Assembly (NCBI GenBank): GCA_012932295.1
Contig: JAAONU010000003.1
Location: forward strand, 25,530,361-25,594,360
Reading direction: 5' to 3'
Origin: Cyclina sinensis
Taxonomy: Eukaryota; Mollusca; Bivalvia; Venerida; Veneridae
Length of the DNA stretch: 64,000 nt
A program made the translations under genes and the position numbers. Every line of letters begins with the position of its first letter. Position 1 is the stretch's first letter. Positions 40,801-52,179 of this stretch are shown here, one piece after another. A model generated the notes under the pieces. It ran no database searches, was not told the origin of the DNA, and saw only the letters and a program-made list of their open reading frames with translations.

Positions 40801-43800
40801 CTTAACTTGACTGTTTCAATGAATCTTTAGTGATTCAAAGAACAGCATTTCAGCTGTATTTATATTTAATGTTACACTAAAATGTCATATATATTAAGAA
40901 GCTTAATCTTAGAATCAACAGTGATACAGAGGAATAATTACACTTAACAGCATATTTAACTGGTAAGTGAAATGATTTTTTCCATACAAGCATTTCCAGT
41001 CTTTTTGTTAAAAATTTTCTATAATTGTAAATAGCATGGAACTTACATCAGCGGCCTCTTGCCTTATCTCTGTTATTGTTTTTGGACCTTCCCAACCCAT
41101 ACGTCTAGACTTCCACTGTAAAACATTGAGCATTTGATAACTAGTTTTAGATAATGTAATTTTATCTAAATACTGAACAAGAAAAAAAAGGAAACTAATG
41201 AAGCTGTTTATTACTTGAAGTTGTCGCAGCAAGTAAGTCTACTTATACATACCTCAACAAAATACTCTACATAGCAATCAAAATAATATCATGTCAATAT
41301 CACTTTTGCCAGGTCCACAGAACTATTTACCAAGCTATCATGTTTAACAGGTGCTGGATAATGACCTGCCAGATAAACTTATCTATCTCCTGTCAGGGTG
41401 TCACATGATCAAGTAACGCGAAGAATATAACTTTAATAAATATTCTAATATAAAACATTAATTGTTGATTAGATTTTTTGTAAATATTGCACAAATAGTT
41501 CTGTGGAATTAAGTCATTTAACTGTTGAAAAAAATCTTTGATTTTTTTGTGAATTTCATGAACTTTTTCTGTGGTTAAATGGTACATGCATCAGACAGAG
41601 CAGAAATGTGGCTCTACATGCTTTTTAGATAAAATAATTACAGTAAAATATATTAAATAGACTTTGAAGTAGGATAAATCAAATCCATGGATGCTGCCGA
41701 GATGGTAGGTTTATCTGGTTCTCTGCCAGAGCGAATCTCAGCTCACTACAGCTCTCCAAGATATGCTTTTCTCGCTCACCGGATAAACCATCTCAATCTC
41801 AGCACCATCCGTGTATTTTCTGTGTGTATCAACCTCTGAATCTATTTCCATTCTGTTTTATTTTTACTTCACCACTAAATTCCTACCATCAGTATACATT
41901 ATTAACTGAGCACCTGTTGAGGCTCTGAGGTAACAGACTAAAATACATTTCTCCCACAACCTCTCTTCAATTTAGCTACATTAAAACTTCATGTTTAGAC
42001 CATCTGAATCTCAATGGGAGAATTGTACGTCTATACAAACGAGATCCCTTAAATTTTCCTACTTATGGTAAACTCAATCACTTACTTTATTATCCCTTAG
42101 CTCAATAACATCCTGAAGCATAAATCGAATTCTTGACGGCAACTCTTGAATACCAGCAAAGTGTTTGATTCTACTAAAATATTGATCCATCCATGCCTGT
42201 AAAGGAAGAGAAACTTTCAATCAAATAAGGTAAAGACAAGTCAACAAAAGCTGTAAAACAATGCTGTCTAGGATGTAAAGATGTACTGTCAGTGAAAATA
42301 TTTGCTGTACTTACATTTAGAACATTAACAATCCATGCAAAATTAGTTGAAGTAATTTGTAAGCTACCATCACAGATGAAAGTTAATCTCTTATTTTTTT
42401 CAAATTTAATACAGCTTATACAGCCCTGATAAACAATGTTCACCATGACAGTGAGGAGAGACAGCCAATCTGGAAAAATTCCTTAACATAAGGACATTTA
42501 CTCAAATATCTAAAGGTGATCATGCTGACAACCAAATTAGATGATAATATAAAGCTTTTCAATTGTAATCAATCCACTTTGAGAAAAAGAGATTTTACTT
42601 TCATTCCATGTGCAGCAAAGATTGAAACAGACAGAGAACAACTGACCCTACTTAACAGACTTCATAACAGTGATCTAGAAACATGCACATCAAAACAAAC
42701 AAATGTTACCTTGGCTTTGGGCGTGTCAAGGCGTCGACCAACAGTTGTCATTATCTGACAGAGACACTCCAAGTCTTCCGCCGACTCCTGGATGGGCAGA
42801 TTCTTTTTCTTCTCCAGGAGCTGTTTGATACAGCGATGTAAGATGCCCTCGTGTAACATTTCCAGCTTACCAAGTTCACCTACAACAAGATAAGCCTTAG
42901 ATTGGATATTTATGGCTTTAACATCATCTTAATTAATTTTGTATATACTATAAGTATCAATCAAAATGCCAAATGATTTTTAGAGAATTTCTATCCAAAA
43001 ACATAACAGTAAATCTGACGTGTATGCTATCTAAACAAGGTGATGTTGCTGAGAAACCGAAAACTTGATACAATCCTATTTCCAGTAAATATCAAATACT
43101 GTCAACAATTAACAATACAACTTGACAGAGCAGAACATGATACTTGACTAGAATTGCTTGTCAGCCTTAAAGAGACTTGAAATGAAATCTGACAAATTCT
43201 AAATACAGTATGGTGCATAATTTTAGCTCAAGACTAGCCTCAAAATTTGCTTAAGATATATATAAGTTTAGAATAGTGCTTGTTAGCTGACCACACAGAA
43301 GTGAAAAGAATTTTGTACAGTCATCAATACATACCAATGAACTTGATATTTCCCAGCATCTTTCTCTTGGCAATGTGGTATTGTTCCAGCTCCTCCTCTG
43401 ACAACTGACCATCCTTGTCAAAGGCTGAAATACATATAAACTAGTTATGGCAATGCTATAACAGAGGTGATAGTTGATTTGGAAAAGAAGTTATTGCAAC
43501 ATATATTACTCTTGCTTGATGACTGTCTCAGTTCAAACCAGTACCTGCACATAGAATTGAATGCTGAAAGTCACTGGTAGGATGTACACTGACAACCAAG
43601 GAGTACAGCCTCCACCTCTGTCAACAAAAATGACAGCACAAAGCTTAGATTAGTAAGGATATACAACAGCTATTAACAGCATATTTTCAAGTAGTAAGTT
43701 GACCAATATCTTTGGATGAAAGGTTCTTAGAAATAGCTTTTGTACGAATTCTTGTTTTGACTAGTATCTATCCTATTACAATCTGTAAACAATTGCTTAC

Positions 43801-45579
43801 CATTGCTGGCCTTTGACCTGTTTTCAAACTCATCCTGGCACTTGTTTAAAAGCAGTCTACGAAAGGTCTGCAAAGTGAAAACAATGTCATACTATTAACA
43901 CTCAATCTGAAAATTTCTCAATACATGAAATTACAGAAATTTTTCTCATTTCAAACATTTTGTTCATTCTTGATAAGCAGTCCAAACCCCTAAACAAAGA
44001 TGCATCTTTTATTTACTTTTCAAGTATATGTCTAAGAAAACCAATGTACACTAATTATTCAACAACATTTCAAACACACTAACCGATATATTAGAGTCCT
44101 GTGGTTCAAAGTTTGGTGCGTCTTCACATAGTTGGTGACATAATTTGGCATACAGAGAACTATATTTCGGCTCATCAAGAGCCTTTTCAAAGATCTGAAA
44201 AATATGAAAATTAAGAAATCAAACATCTTGATTCTCAAGTGGTTCAAATAACAGGTTTTCAAACTACATGTATAGTGAAGTAAATTAAATATAATACTGC
44301 ACAAAACTATGGACAAAGCCAATGCAAAATATAAAATCCAAACAAATCTCTATAAGGACAAGGTAAATGTGACACAAGCTAAGACATTTAAATGATATGT
44401 TTACCAACTATAAATTTATATCAGGACTTCAGTGTTACATATCTTAAACACAGATGCTTTATAAAATGTCGTTTAAAAAAAAAGACTACATTACTTACCA
44501 GAAGGATAATCCCTTTGAGAATTACTTTTGAGTCAATGCCTACATTTAGAAGTTCTAGGCTTAACTTATCAAATTTTTCAGGTGACAATTTATTGAGGAT
44601 ACTGAAATAGAAATACAAGACAAACTCAAGTGTCTGGAGCATTTTCCTCTTCATTTAAAAAAAAATCATGATACACAATTTAAGATAAATGCAGGAACTT
44701 GTAAAAGTGATTTTTTGGAACTGAAGACATTGAAGTTATATGGCTCAAGTTTACTGGTCTGTACATGAAATTAAAATAGAAGAAACTAAACACAAGCATT
44801 TAATGCATTATAAGATCAAATGGCAATAAAAATTCATTCATCAATTTATTAATATCTGCAACTGATAAAGTATAAAGAAAACTGTGAATCACTTACCCTC
44901 TGACCTTTCTAAAAACAGTATCATGCTTTTCATCAAGGGTGAGAACATCTCGTTTCACGCTACTAGGAGGAATCCATCGTTGTTTAGTCGCTGGGCTGGA
45001 GATTGATCTCTCATCCCTGTAACAGAAAGCAAAATATGGTATCATCAAAAATCTTAGGAACAGACATGTTATTTTAATTTACTTAGCATCTGTTTCATGA
45101 ACAAAATATTAGTCAGAAACAAGGCTGAGATAAATATTTCTCTGTTTTAGAAAGGAACAGTATATTCTCTATGCTTTACTGTCCTTAAGTTGCTAAGTTT
45201 TGTAAACACTTAAAAATTTGGTAGCATTACAATAATGCAAATAACTGAAGTTTTCTAATTTTGACAACATCATTTATAACTTAAAAAATCGATGATTAGC
45301 AGAAACAGTGTTGAGTAATTTTGATTTATTGTCCTAACAAATATCAAAATAAATCTCCTTCAACTCTACACCTCAAGATAGCAACAAATTTTATTAAAGA
45401 TGAGCTGTATTTGAAATAAACTTGTCCCTATAACACTGTATTCAAAATGCCTTTGCCATGTCTTTCAAAAAACAGGACGCAATATACAACTACAGTTATT
45501 TGAACACCTACCGTCCCCCTGCGTGTGGAGAAGTACCACCCAGGTTCTGCTTTCCGTCCAGTATGTTGCCGGTTTGTTA
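31854..45579 (-). CDS. EIF4G2: Eukaryotic translation initiation factor 4 gamma 2 (DAP5/NAT1)
   Basis: Exons in minus-strand order: 45579-45512 (5' limit uncertain), 45016-44897, 44601-44499, 44194-44084, 43867-43801, 43424-43335, 42879-42710, 42196-42086, 41115-41047, 40554-40392, 40109-39840, 39165-38821, 38529-38434, 38202-38120, 37884-37831, 37290-37211, 36856-36598, 36173-35969, 35607-35496, 34992-34896, 33934-33812 and 31916-31854 (TGA). The MIF4G domain runs from FRKVRGILNKL to RFMLQDVIEL, followed by a Q/P/G-rich linker with EEISLRP, an MA3 domain (LNEFLEGGSLEEAL onward) and a W2 domain ending YPGKGKALFQVNQWLTWLE. The protein is a non-canonical eIF4G that lacks the eIF4E-binding part and supports cap-independent initiation. 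Three exons carry one extra base (33902, about 37844, 39036-39043). The start is unresolved: an in-frame TAA occurs at 45577-45579, and the family is known to start at GUG. Confidence 0.95.
32195..33235. mobile_element. Minisatellite-bearing element, 146-bp units, in the last eIF4G2 intron
   Basis: Short inverted termini (AACCAGGTTTTCAA at the left, its complement TTGAAAACCTGGTT at the right) enclose an array in which GTCTGAAGTTTCATCAAAAT recurs at about 32651, 32797, 32943 and 33089, an exact 146-bp period; a partial unit precedes them. The units are almost identical. The right end can fold as CCAGGATTTTCAA against TTGAAAACCTGG. The plan resembles Helitron-related bivalve elements. Confidence 0.7.
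33902..33902 (-). other. One-base insertion in an eIF4G2 W2-domain exon
   Basis: The sense strand reads CTGTACTGACATGGAA. Removing one T gives GMLLRLFMDLY followed by DMEVVDEEVFLKWK, the conserved W2 sequence. The exon is 123 nt where splice phases demand 122. Confidence 0.88.
35011..35236. repeat. 73-bp tandem repeat, three near-identical copies, next to an eIF4G2 acceptor
   Basis: CACAAAGGTTAGAGCACACT starts at 35011, 35084 and 35157. In the gene's sense the array ends about 19 bases before the acceptor of exon 34992-34896, and each unit carries a sense-strand CAGTAAGT motif that resembles a 5' splice site. Confidence 0.9.
37844..37845 (-). other. One-base insertion in an eIF4G2 exon at the MA3 domain
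   Basis: The sense strand AAGTACCATAGATAAAAC stops in frame. With one C fewer it reads MITKYIDKTDGDREN, which aligns with the family's hydrophobic-LDRSD segment. The exon (37831-37884) is 54 nt where phases require 53. Confidence 0.82.
39036..39043 (-). other. One-base insertion in the eIF4G2 linker exon
   Basis: Upstream frame NLPPRLAKLQQQQ and downstream frame QTQPVPPPPLPKQEEISLRP lie in different phases, and the switch falls in sense CCCCTGCCAAACAC. The exon (38821-39165) is 345 nt where 344 is expected. Confidence 0.82.
39435..39748 (+). mobile_element. Second TTAA-flanked MITE with a tRNA-like stretch
   Basis: AGGGGCTGTGTTGCAG at the left faces GGAGTACAGCCCCT at the right, with TTAA on both sides (39431-39434 and 39749-39752). 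Inside, on the plus strand, GCAGTGATAGTGGTGACAG is followed about 45 bases on by GAGTTCAAATCAAG, which resemble an A box and a B box. The tRNA-like match is weaker than in the 21140 element. Confidence 0.6.
41685..41815. repeat. Imperfect foldback in an eIF4G2 intron
   Basis: GAGATGGTAGGTTTATCTGG pairs imperfectly with CCGGATAAACCATCTC, and CCATGGATGCTG with CAGCACCATCCGTG. No target duplication was identified. Confidence 0.5.
43505..43622. repeat. Degenerate SINE-like fragment in an eIF4G2 intron
   Basis: TGATGACTGTCTCAGTTCAA and ACCAGTACCTGCA match the family near 3966 and 14735. Confidence 0.35.
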
Positions 45580-46388
45580 TATCTGCTGTGGATACTTTGT
45601 GTACAAAATAAAACAAACAACAAAGATCGAGTTTGAGATTTGATCACATCAATGAGACTTCATAACACAACCTGAAATAGAGAGGTTTGAGACATATATG
45701 CATGTAATTTACAGATTGGAGTTATGACATTATACTCTGTACAGGCATTGTTGTTGACCTTGTTTATTATACTTTTTTTATCATTTTGTGATATGCATCA
45801 TTACATACTACTGAGAAGCATCTGTCTGGTTTCCACTAAATTTTATTTTAGGTTGAATTTTGGGGGTACAAGACAAATTTTGGGGGTACACATTTATTCA
45901 CAGGTGCTAGTATCAGAATGGTCAAAAATGTCAATTTGAGTGGTCATTATAAATGATAGTTGTTTAATGCAGGCGTTTTTGGCATTTAATAAATCAGCAG
46001 ATAACTAATGTGGTATTGAGCACATATAATTTGACGAACTACCTCTAATTGCTGGTTGATATGCCTTTGAAATATCCGAATATGAAAAGGAAAACGATCA
46101 AACTGTTAAATAAAAAAAAATCACGTATGTTTGCGCTATTTTGTTACAAATATTGCTTTGTTTAGGTTTAACAATTACACATGCAAATACTAATATATCG
46201 CGATGCAAAACATATTTCACCTCCTGATGCATCAATGTGGCGGACAGATATCGCAATACACTAACAATATCTTCCAGGAAAATAAAAACAAATGTATTTT
46301 TTGAAAGACAGAAGAAAAACTTTTAGCTCGGATAAAAATAATGAAGGAGCACGACTATTATCATATCGTTGTCATCTCGTTTCCTGTT

Positions 46389-47301
46389 TAGGGTAGCCCA
46401 TGTCACGATACATATCACGATACTTGACAGTAATATTACCAAGTTTAATTAATTTCATATAAATGGGCTGCTGTTCTTTGAACTTTTTTATAAAAAAAAA
46501 TAATTAGAGATTTAAATGTTTTCAAGAAAATACAACTTACAAACATGAATTTGTAAATTTAGTCGCACTTGAAGTCGGATTAAAAGAGTGACGACAACAA
46601 TATGCCCATGTGATATTCGTTACGTATTTATACTTTCAATTCCGTTGACATCATTTTCCCGTAAAAAAAAACCTAAAAAAAACATGTCGACTGCGAAATA
46701 TCTAGAAGAAGGGGAAACTTTAGTTAATCTGCCTTTGTCATTTAAGGCTAGAGTATGGGAACAAATCTTCAATTATTATAATGTGTTTAAAGAGTGAAAC
46801 TGATACGACAGTTGTTGACCTAATTGTTACACACTTGTTATTATGTTGTTTTTTTCACAAGAAAAAGCTTTAGTGGTGTATTGTTACTAATGTACGACTG
46901 AAATTGTTAAATTGTCATATTTACAGTAGTAGACTTTATACTTAAGTGTTAGAATAGTAGATACTTGCTGTTATGGTATAATTAAAAATGCCTTTAATCC
47001 TTAAGTAATCAGTAAAGTTAATTGTTGAAAGATCAAAATTGGAAACCAAATTCTAATAATATCAAGTTGAAGAGTTTAATATTTTCATATCATTTTCGTA
47101 ATAATGCTGTAAACAAATGACAAGTTTTTATATAAAGTCTGAAAGTCAGTATCGTGATACGTATCGTATCGCAACATAAGAATCGCAATATGCATCGCAT
47201 TTCATCAAAGTCTGCAATACATATCGTGAATCGCATCGTTTGGAAATACAAGTATCGTGATATGTATCGTGACTGAAAAAAATGGCAATGCACAGCCCTA
47301 A
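46389..47301. mobile_element. hAT-like element in the first intron of eIF4G2
   Basis: The right end, reverse-complemented, reads TAGGGCTGTGCATTGCC and continues with CACGATACATATCACGATAC. The left end has TAGGGTAGCCCATG followed by the same CACGATACATATCACGATAC. These are inverted repeats of the hAT type. A short transposase-like frame lies inside. The target duplication could not be read with confidence. Confidence 0.6.
46684..46797 (+). pseudogene. N-terminal fragment of a hAT BED-finger transposase
   Basis: A 37-codon frame with NLPLSFKARVWEQIF, which resembles the start of BED zinc-finger transposases (LPLSFKSxVWxHF). It ends at a TGA before the zinc-binding residues, so it is a truncated remnant inside the hAT-like element. 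Confidence 0.4.
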
Positions 47302-47812
47302 TGCACGTGTAATTAGAAGTGAATGACCCTACAAAAATTTTTACACTTTCTGCCAACTGAACATTCAGTGTGACAAAACAACTTTTCATTTACGTAATCA
47401 GTTCAATGAAATGTTTGGTTGACAAATCGACTGTAAAGCGTGGTGTTTCTATCCAGAAGTCTAACCCAAATCTGATATGAAGTCTAATGAGTTTAAAAAA
47501 TAGAGTTTATTCAATATATACTAACAAAAAGGAAAGTCAGAAATTAAAGTTGTTTTTTTTTAATTTAAAAGTGAATGGAATTCAAGATGAAATTTTGTTA
47601 CTGCTGACACCGTTCACGTCAAATTCCATGAAAACGACTTTGATTTACCATCCTTTTCCACGCTTTTTTGTCGATTTCAAAATTAAGTGGCGATTTCAAA
47701 ACGTTATAAAACAATGATAATGGATAAAATACAAGTGTCTAAAAAAATAAATCGACAAAGGTCTTTGATTCCATCAAGAATATCTAACAAAGAGTTTGAA
47801 AATATTAATTAC

Positions 47813-47862
47813 CTGCAAGTCGCTTTGTTCGTGAAAATTTCTTGTGTGAGTGACTTCCGGTG
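47813..47862 (-). promoter_or_regulatory. Probable eIF4G2 5' exon with an ETS-type promoter motif
   Basis: On the minus strand CACCGGAAGTCA (47862-47851), a consensus ETS site common at housekeeping promoters, is followed by about 38 bases ending in a donor, GCAG then GTAATTAA (47812 down). It lies upstream of the first recognised coding exon with the right orientation. Transcription start is inferred, not seen. Confidence 0.35.
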
Positions 47863-49811
47863 ACTCATGGGTAATGAATTTTTGATGTATGATTTTTATT
47901 GAAAAGAAATCAGATTAAGATATAAAATGACTTTAAAAACACACTATGAATTTCAACTAAAAATCCTAAGATTTTGTTTTTTTTTTAACAAAAGAAAGAG
48001 AAAACTGTCATAGGTTATATACCACTAAATTTCTTCCCCTACACCAGTCTCATTCACGAGACGTTCGGGCACCCGTTTTTCATTTGGATATTTATTATGT
48101 GGCCTAAGCAGAGGATATTGCCCGTCAGAAAATATATCAATATCCTATTGCGGTAAGATTTCCTGGACTACACCTAAACCACGCAAAAAAGCCATTGTAA
48201 ATATAATGATGGACCAGGGACTCTTTCTGTTAAAAATATCATTTTTAAAGAAATATCCTTCATTAACTGTATGAATTTCATTATTCATTTTCATATAATA
48301 ATCAGAAGTAATAATAGTACCAACCAACGTTTTTGTAGGACTTTTTCTTCTTTGATGTATACCTAATGTCCTAGTTGTCAAAATCCTCTGCACATAACAA
48401 AAAGAGTAGTGGCACTTGCGCGGCGTCAGGTGCTCCAATGTTAAAATCTGTTAAAATTCTGTTAAAAAGTCCAACTATGGATGTACACTAAAAATACTTA
48501 CATGAACATTAAATCCAAGATACGGACTGAACAGCTGTTTTAAAGCTGTCAAAATTAATGACTGGACTTTTATTACCCTGCATCAGGTATCTGCTTTTTA
48601 TTAGGAAAACCATATTCTCGATAGCTCAAGTCTGGCATATATATTTGTTTTGCTGGTAAGACATACTTAAGGTAAAACTCATTTCCTGTAAATCATAAAC
48701 AACCCCTAACTCTATGAATATCAAGTATTTGCCACAAACTTTGTGTGCCATTTCCCAATAGTCACCCAATGCGCAATGTATTGTGGAATATACGAGGCCA
48801 ATTTCAACTCACATCTGATAAATTATGTAGCTGGATAAAATGCCACATTTTAATTGAAATGTACCCGCGTCCTTACGTCAGTATAAGATTTTTGACACCA
48901 AACATTGACATATATTTGTCATTTTTTGTAAAGGTTTGTTTGCTCGTCTTCATTCTGATTTAATGAAACATGCAGCATCTCAGAAAGTTCTGCATAGTCC
49001 TTGCAGAAGTATAACATTTTATTGTTAAATCTTCAACTTTGAAACTTTCATTAAATGAACTATTTTATGCTTTGTCATAAAAAGTTTTGTGCTGGGCATT
49101 GTGCATGAAAACATTGCTGAAATAAATAACTTGTCCAGTCATAGTATGCACAGACATTATCTGTTCTTTCTCTTCACGAGAATCTCACTTTTATCAGACG
49201 TTTTCAGTTAAAATCAAATTTGAATTACATTATTTTTACAGATAACATAATTTCAGTAAGCATGCCTTCCAAAAACCTGTGTAAAATTATAATACCTACT
49301 TAGATTTTCGCGGTAAATAAGAAGTAAAATTAATGAAAATAACAATATGTGGTATTAACAAAAGCCTGGATGTTTTGAAAAAGTTTTTCTTTTAACATAT
49401 TTATGTACATGTGTATAAAATATAACATAACAGAAAGCTTAACCTTTAGTTATAAGCTGTGTGAATATTTAATCATTTTGTGCTACTAGAACGGCAATAC
49501 GTACACAAAAATGTATATAATTCTGTCCGAAACGGACTTAGAATATTATGAAACGTTTGCATTCACTTTAGGGATATCACAAGGATTTTCACCACATATT
49601 TACACGTCAACATTCCCTGTCGTTTATTTACTGTTAATTTTTCTATACTTTTCCTCGTTTGAAATCATATAATGATATTGATTTTTACCTATCAGCATTG
49701 TTGTTACCAAAGAATTTGATTGGATTCACAAAATTCGCAATTGTTAAGGGTTTATCTTAATATTGTTTGTGAAAGTGAAAGTTTGTTTTATACTACTGAA
49801 ATTACAAATAG
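47863..49811. other. Spacer upstream of eIF4G2
   Basis: AT-rich. Open frames on both strands (for example around 48145-48438 and 48745-48963) have no recognisable domain and no supporting splice signals. Confidence 0.4.
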
Positions 49812-49974
49812 AAAGACGACCAGTGAAGAAGCTGCCATAATTCCACTTCTATGCCGAATCAAATCAGTCTACCATGACTGCTCATCGATGCATTCATTAG
49901 TCCGTAAAATTGTTTCAACGAGCCAGCCTTACGGCAGTAAATCACAAACTTTGTCTTACTTTGACACCCCATAG
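49812..49974 (+). pseudogene. Caspase p10-like C-terminal exon fragment
   Basis: A clear acceptor (TTACAAATAG) precedes a frame ending in TAG at 49974. The peptide IIPLLCRIKSVYHDCSSMH, then SLVRKIV and KSQTLSYFDTP, follows the caspase p10 pattern of LC, a spacer, MH-x-L-x-R-V and a K-x-Q motif near the end. No p20 with HG or QACRG motifs was found upstream within the window, so it is an orphan fragment or belongs to a gene I cannot assemble. The assignment is by pattern only. Confidence 0.35.
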
Positions 49975-50319
49975 GTACTTGATACTATGAAGCACACGGA
50001 AGGCCAAAGCACTGAGAGATAAATTTGTAAAATAATACTAATATATAATACTATAAGTATTCCTTTTATACGAAATCAGCTAAGGAGGTTCAGTGGTATT
50101 TTTCAAAGACAAAATCAGCTTCATTACTTAATACTACCAAAAGTCAATACTGACTATACTAGGCAGGCACATGTCGGGAACATTAAAAATAATCAATGAT
50201 AAAAACAGAGTAAATGAGGTTTTTACTGAAGATCTTACTTAAACATATATTGTGATTATTAAAATCCATAAAACTTATTTAATCCATTGATGAGAGCTGG
50301 TTCAGTTGACCTCAGTCGG

Positions 50320-51217
50320 CTATTCGTTCCAGTGTCGTATTGCCCTGGGGAAGAATGAGTTTAGGTGATGTGTTTTTGACTGCGGAATGAAGAATTTGTT
50401 GTTTCTTGTGTGTGTGAGGTGATCGTGATCGACATTCACATGTTTATTTTTTATTTTGTATAGCATGACAAGGCTGGCTTGGTTTCGCTTTTGCTGGAGT
50501 GTTGACCATTTAAATTCCTTTATCACGTTTGCTACGCTGGTTGTGTAGTGGTAGTCATTTTGAAAATATACTTTACGGCTGACTTTTGGACCATTTCTAT
50601 TCTGTGATTGAGGTATTTCTGCCATGGTTGCCATATGGTTGAACATTATTCGACCTGGGGCCTTACATATTTTTTGTATGCTGCTTCTTTGAGCTGTTTG
50701 TTGTGTGTTTTGAAATTTCGTCTGATAAATCTCAGACTGTTTTTGCTTTGTTTGTGATGTTGTTTATGTGGGATGACCAGTTGAGGTTACTACTTATAGT
50801 TATCCCCAGATATTTTGCATTTTCTTTGGTTTTCAGTACAGTGCTGTAAGGTGTAAGGGAAAATGACCGGTTTCTTTTTCCTGTGTGTTCTGAATACTTC
50901 ACACTTGTTTGAACTCCAGTGACCATTCCTTTCCCCCATATTTCAAGGTTGTGCAAATCGTTTTGTAAGTTTGTGCTGATGCTTGTGATTTAATTGTAAA
51001 GCAGACTATGGTGGACGACATTATCGAATGCTTTACTGAAGTCCATGACAATGACATCAGTTTGTTGGCATTGATCTAGATTGTGAGCTATTTCTTGTGT
51101 GAAGACAGTGAGTTGGGTCTCACAGCTATGTTTTGACCTGAAACCATGTTGCTGGAGGCTGAGTATGTTGTGTATGTCAAAGTAATCCATCATGTTTGAA
51201 ACGATGATACGTTCCAT
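50320..51217 (-). pseudogene. Broken non-LTR retrotransposon (LINE), reverse transcriptase part
   Basis: Minus-strand pieces at 51217-50990, 50956-50732 and 50646-50320 are in order. The first has NILSLQQHGFRSKHSCETQL and IVMDFSKAFDNVVHHSLL, the reverse transcriptase palm motif A. The second has NAKYLGITISSNLNWSSHI, found after the catalytic box in CR1/L2/Jockey-type elements. The third has LPRAIRHWNE-type ending (FFPRAIRHWNE). The FADD-type catalytic box between motif A and LQNDLHNLEIW is deleted, and frames are interrupted, so it cannot move by itself. Confidence 0.85.
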
Positions 51218-51900
51218 TTGTTTAGATGGTATATGATGTGTAGCAAAATGCAGGAGGAGTATTGATATCGTGCTTCAATTCTTCTGCATCTGATTCATCT
51301 ATCTTCTTCACAGCCACCATACTGTGATACCGGTACCATGGTCCTGATTAAGTACAGTGTCAGAGTAAAATATGCTTAGCGTTTCAGTAATGTTAGTTTC
51401 TTCCACTGACGTGTGTGTGTGTTAAACATATAGGTTTATTATATCTAATGCAGTTTTTATTGCCAGTTTGCTTGAAGTATAGCGACATGTTTTATCCGAA
51501 TTTCCCTTTTAGGTCATTCTATAAGTGTTAGCTAGTTCTTAATTTCATGATACGATTTCATAATGTATCATATTCAGTTTTTGCTTTCTAGATGTAAAAA
51601 TACAGTCTCATACACATATAGTCCATGGTACATTGAAATATGCTAGGAAACTCGAAATTAACAAATGAAGAAAACTGTAACACATCTTATGAGTCAGCAT
51701 GTACATGTTTTTCTAGTTATCAAATGTAACGTCAGTCGAGATCAAATATCTATCTATTAATTGTATAAATATCTTTATCTATAACGGGAAAACAGTTTAT
51801 TACATTTCTTCCTTCTTCATGGAAAGTAAATATATTTAAACAGATTAGCAATTATATATTCAAAAACCCCTATATTATCATATATACGGGAAAAAAACCC

Positions 51901-52134
51901 TTGAGATGTACTCTTGATTGGAAGAAACAAGACAAACCTAAAACTTTAAACAGATGCGCTCTTATTATAGTTTGTCCGACCGTCTTAGACCATGAATGCC
52001 CTCAAAAATATTATAACAGGAATGCATTTGAAATGAAAGACTTAGAGTCCATGACCAAATTTAATCCTTCAAACAAAGATGATGTTAATGTTTTATACAA
52101 ACAATTTTCCATTTTAGAGCTTATTATTTTTTAA
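51901..52134 (+). pseudogene. Caspase p20-like N-terminal fragment
   Basis: The frame includes LNRCALIIVCPTV and later NPSNKDDVNVLYKQFSIL. Caspase large subunits begin with a similar ALII strand and a G/S-x-x-D-DV-x-x-L-x-x-x-F helix. Downstream catalytic motifs (SHG, QACRG) were not found within the next kilobases. It could be a first exon of a caspase-like gene, a remnant, or a coincidence. Confidence 0.3.
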
Positions 52135-52179
52135 GACTATGGCTAAATTCCTGAATTTTTTTTGTCAAAAAGTCAATAA

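Noticed and set aside
47813..47868. Short ATG frame (MSHRKSLTQEIF) in the presumed eIF4G2 5' exon
   Set aside because: It does not connect in frame to the conserved eIF4G2 exons as read, and has no resemblance to the family's N-terminus.
48145..48438. 97-codon minus-strand frame
   Set aside because: No recognisable domain, no splice signals and a composition like the surrounding spacer.
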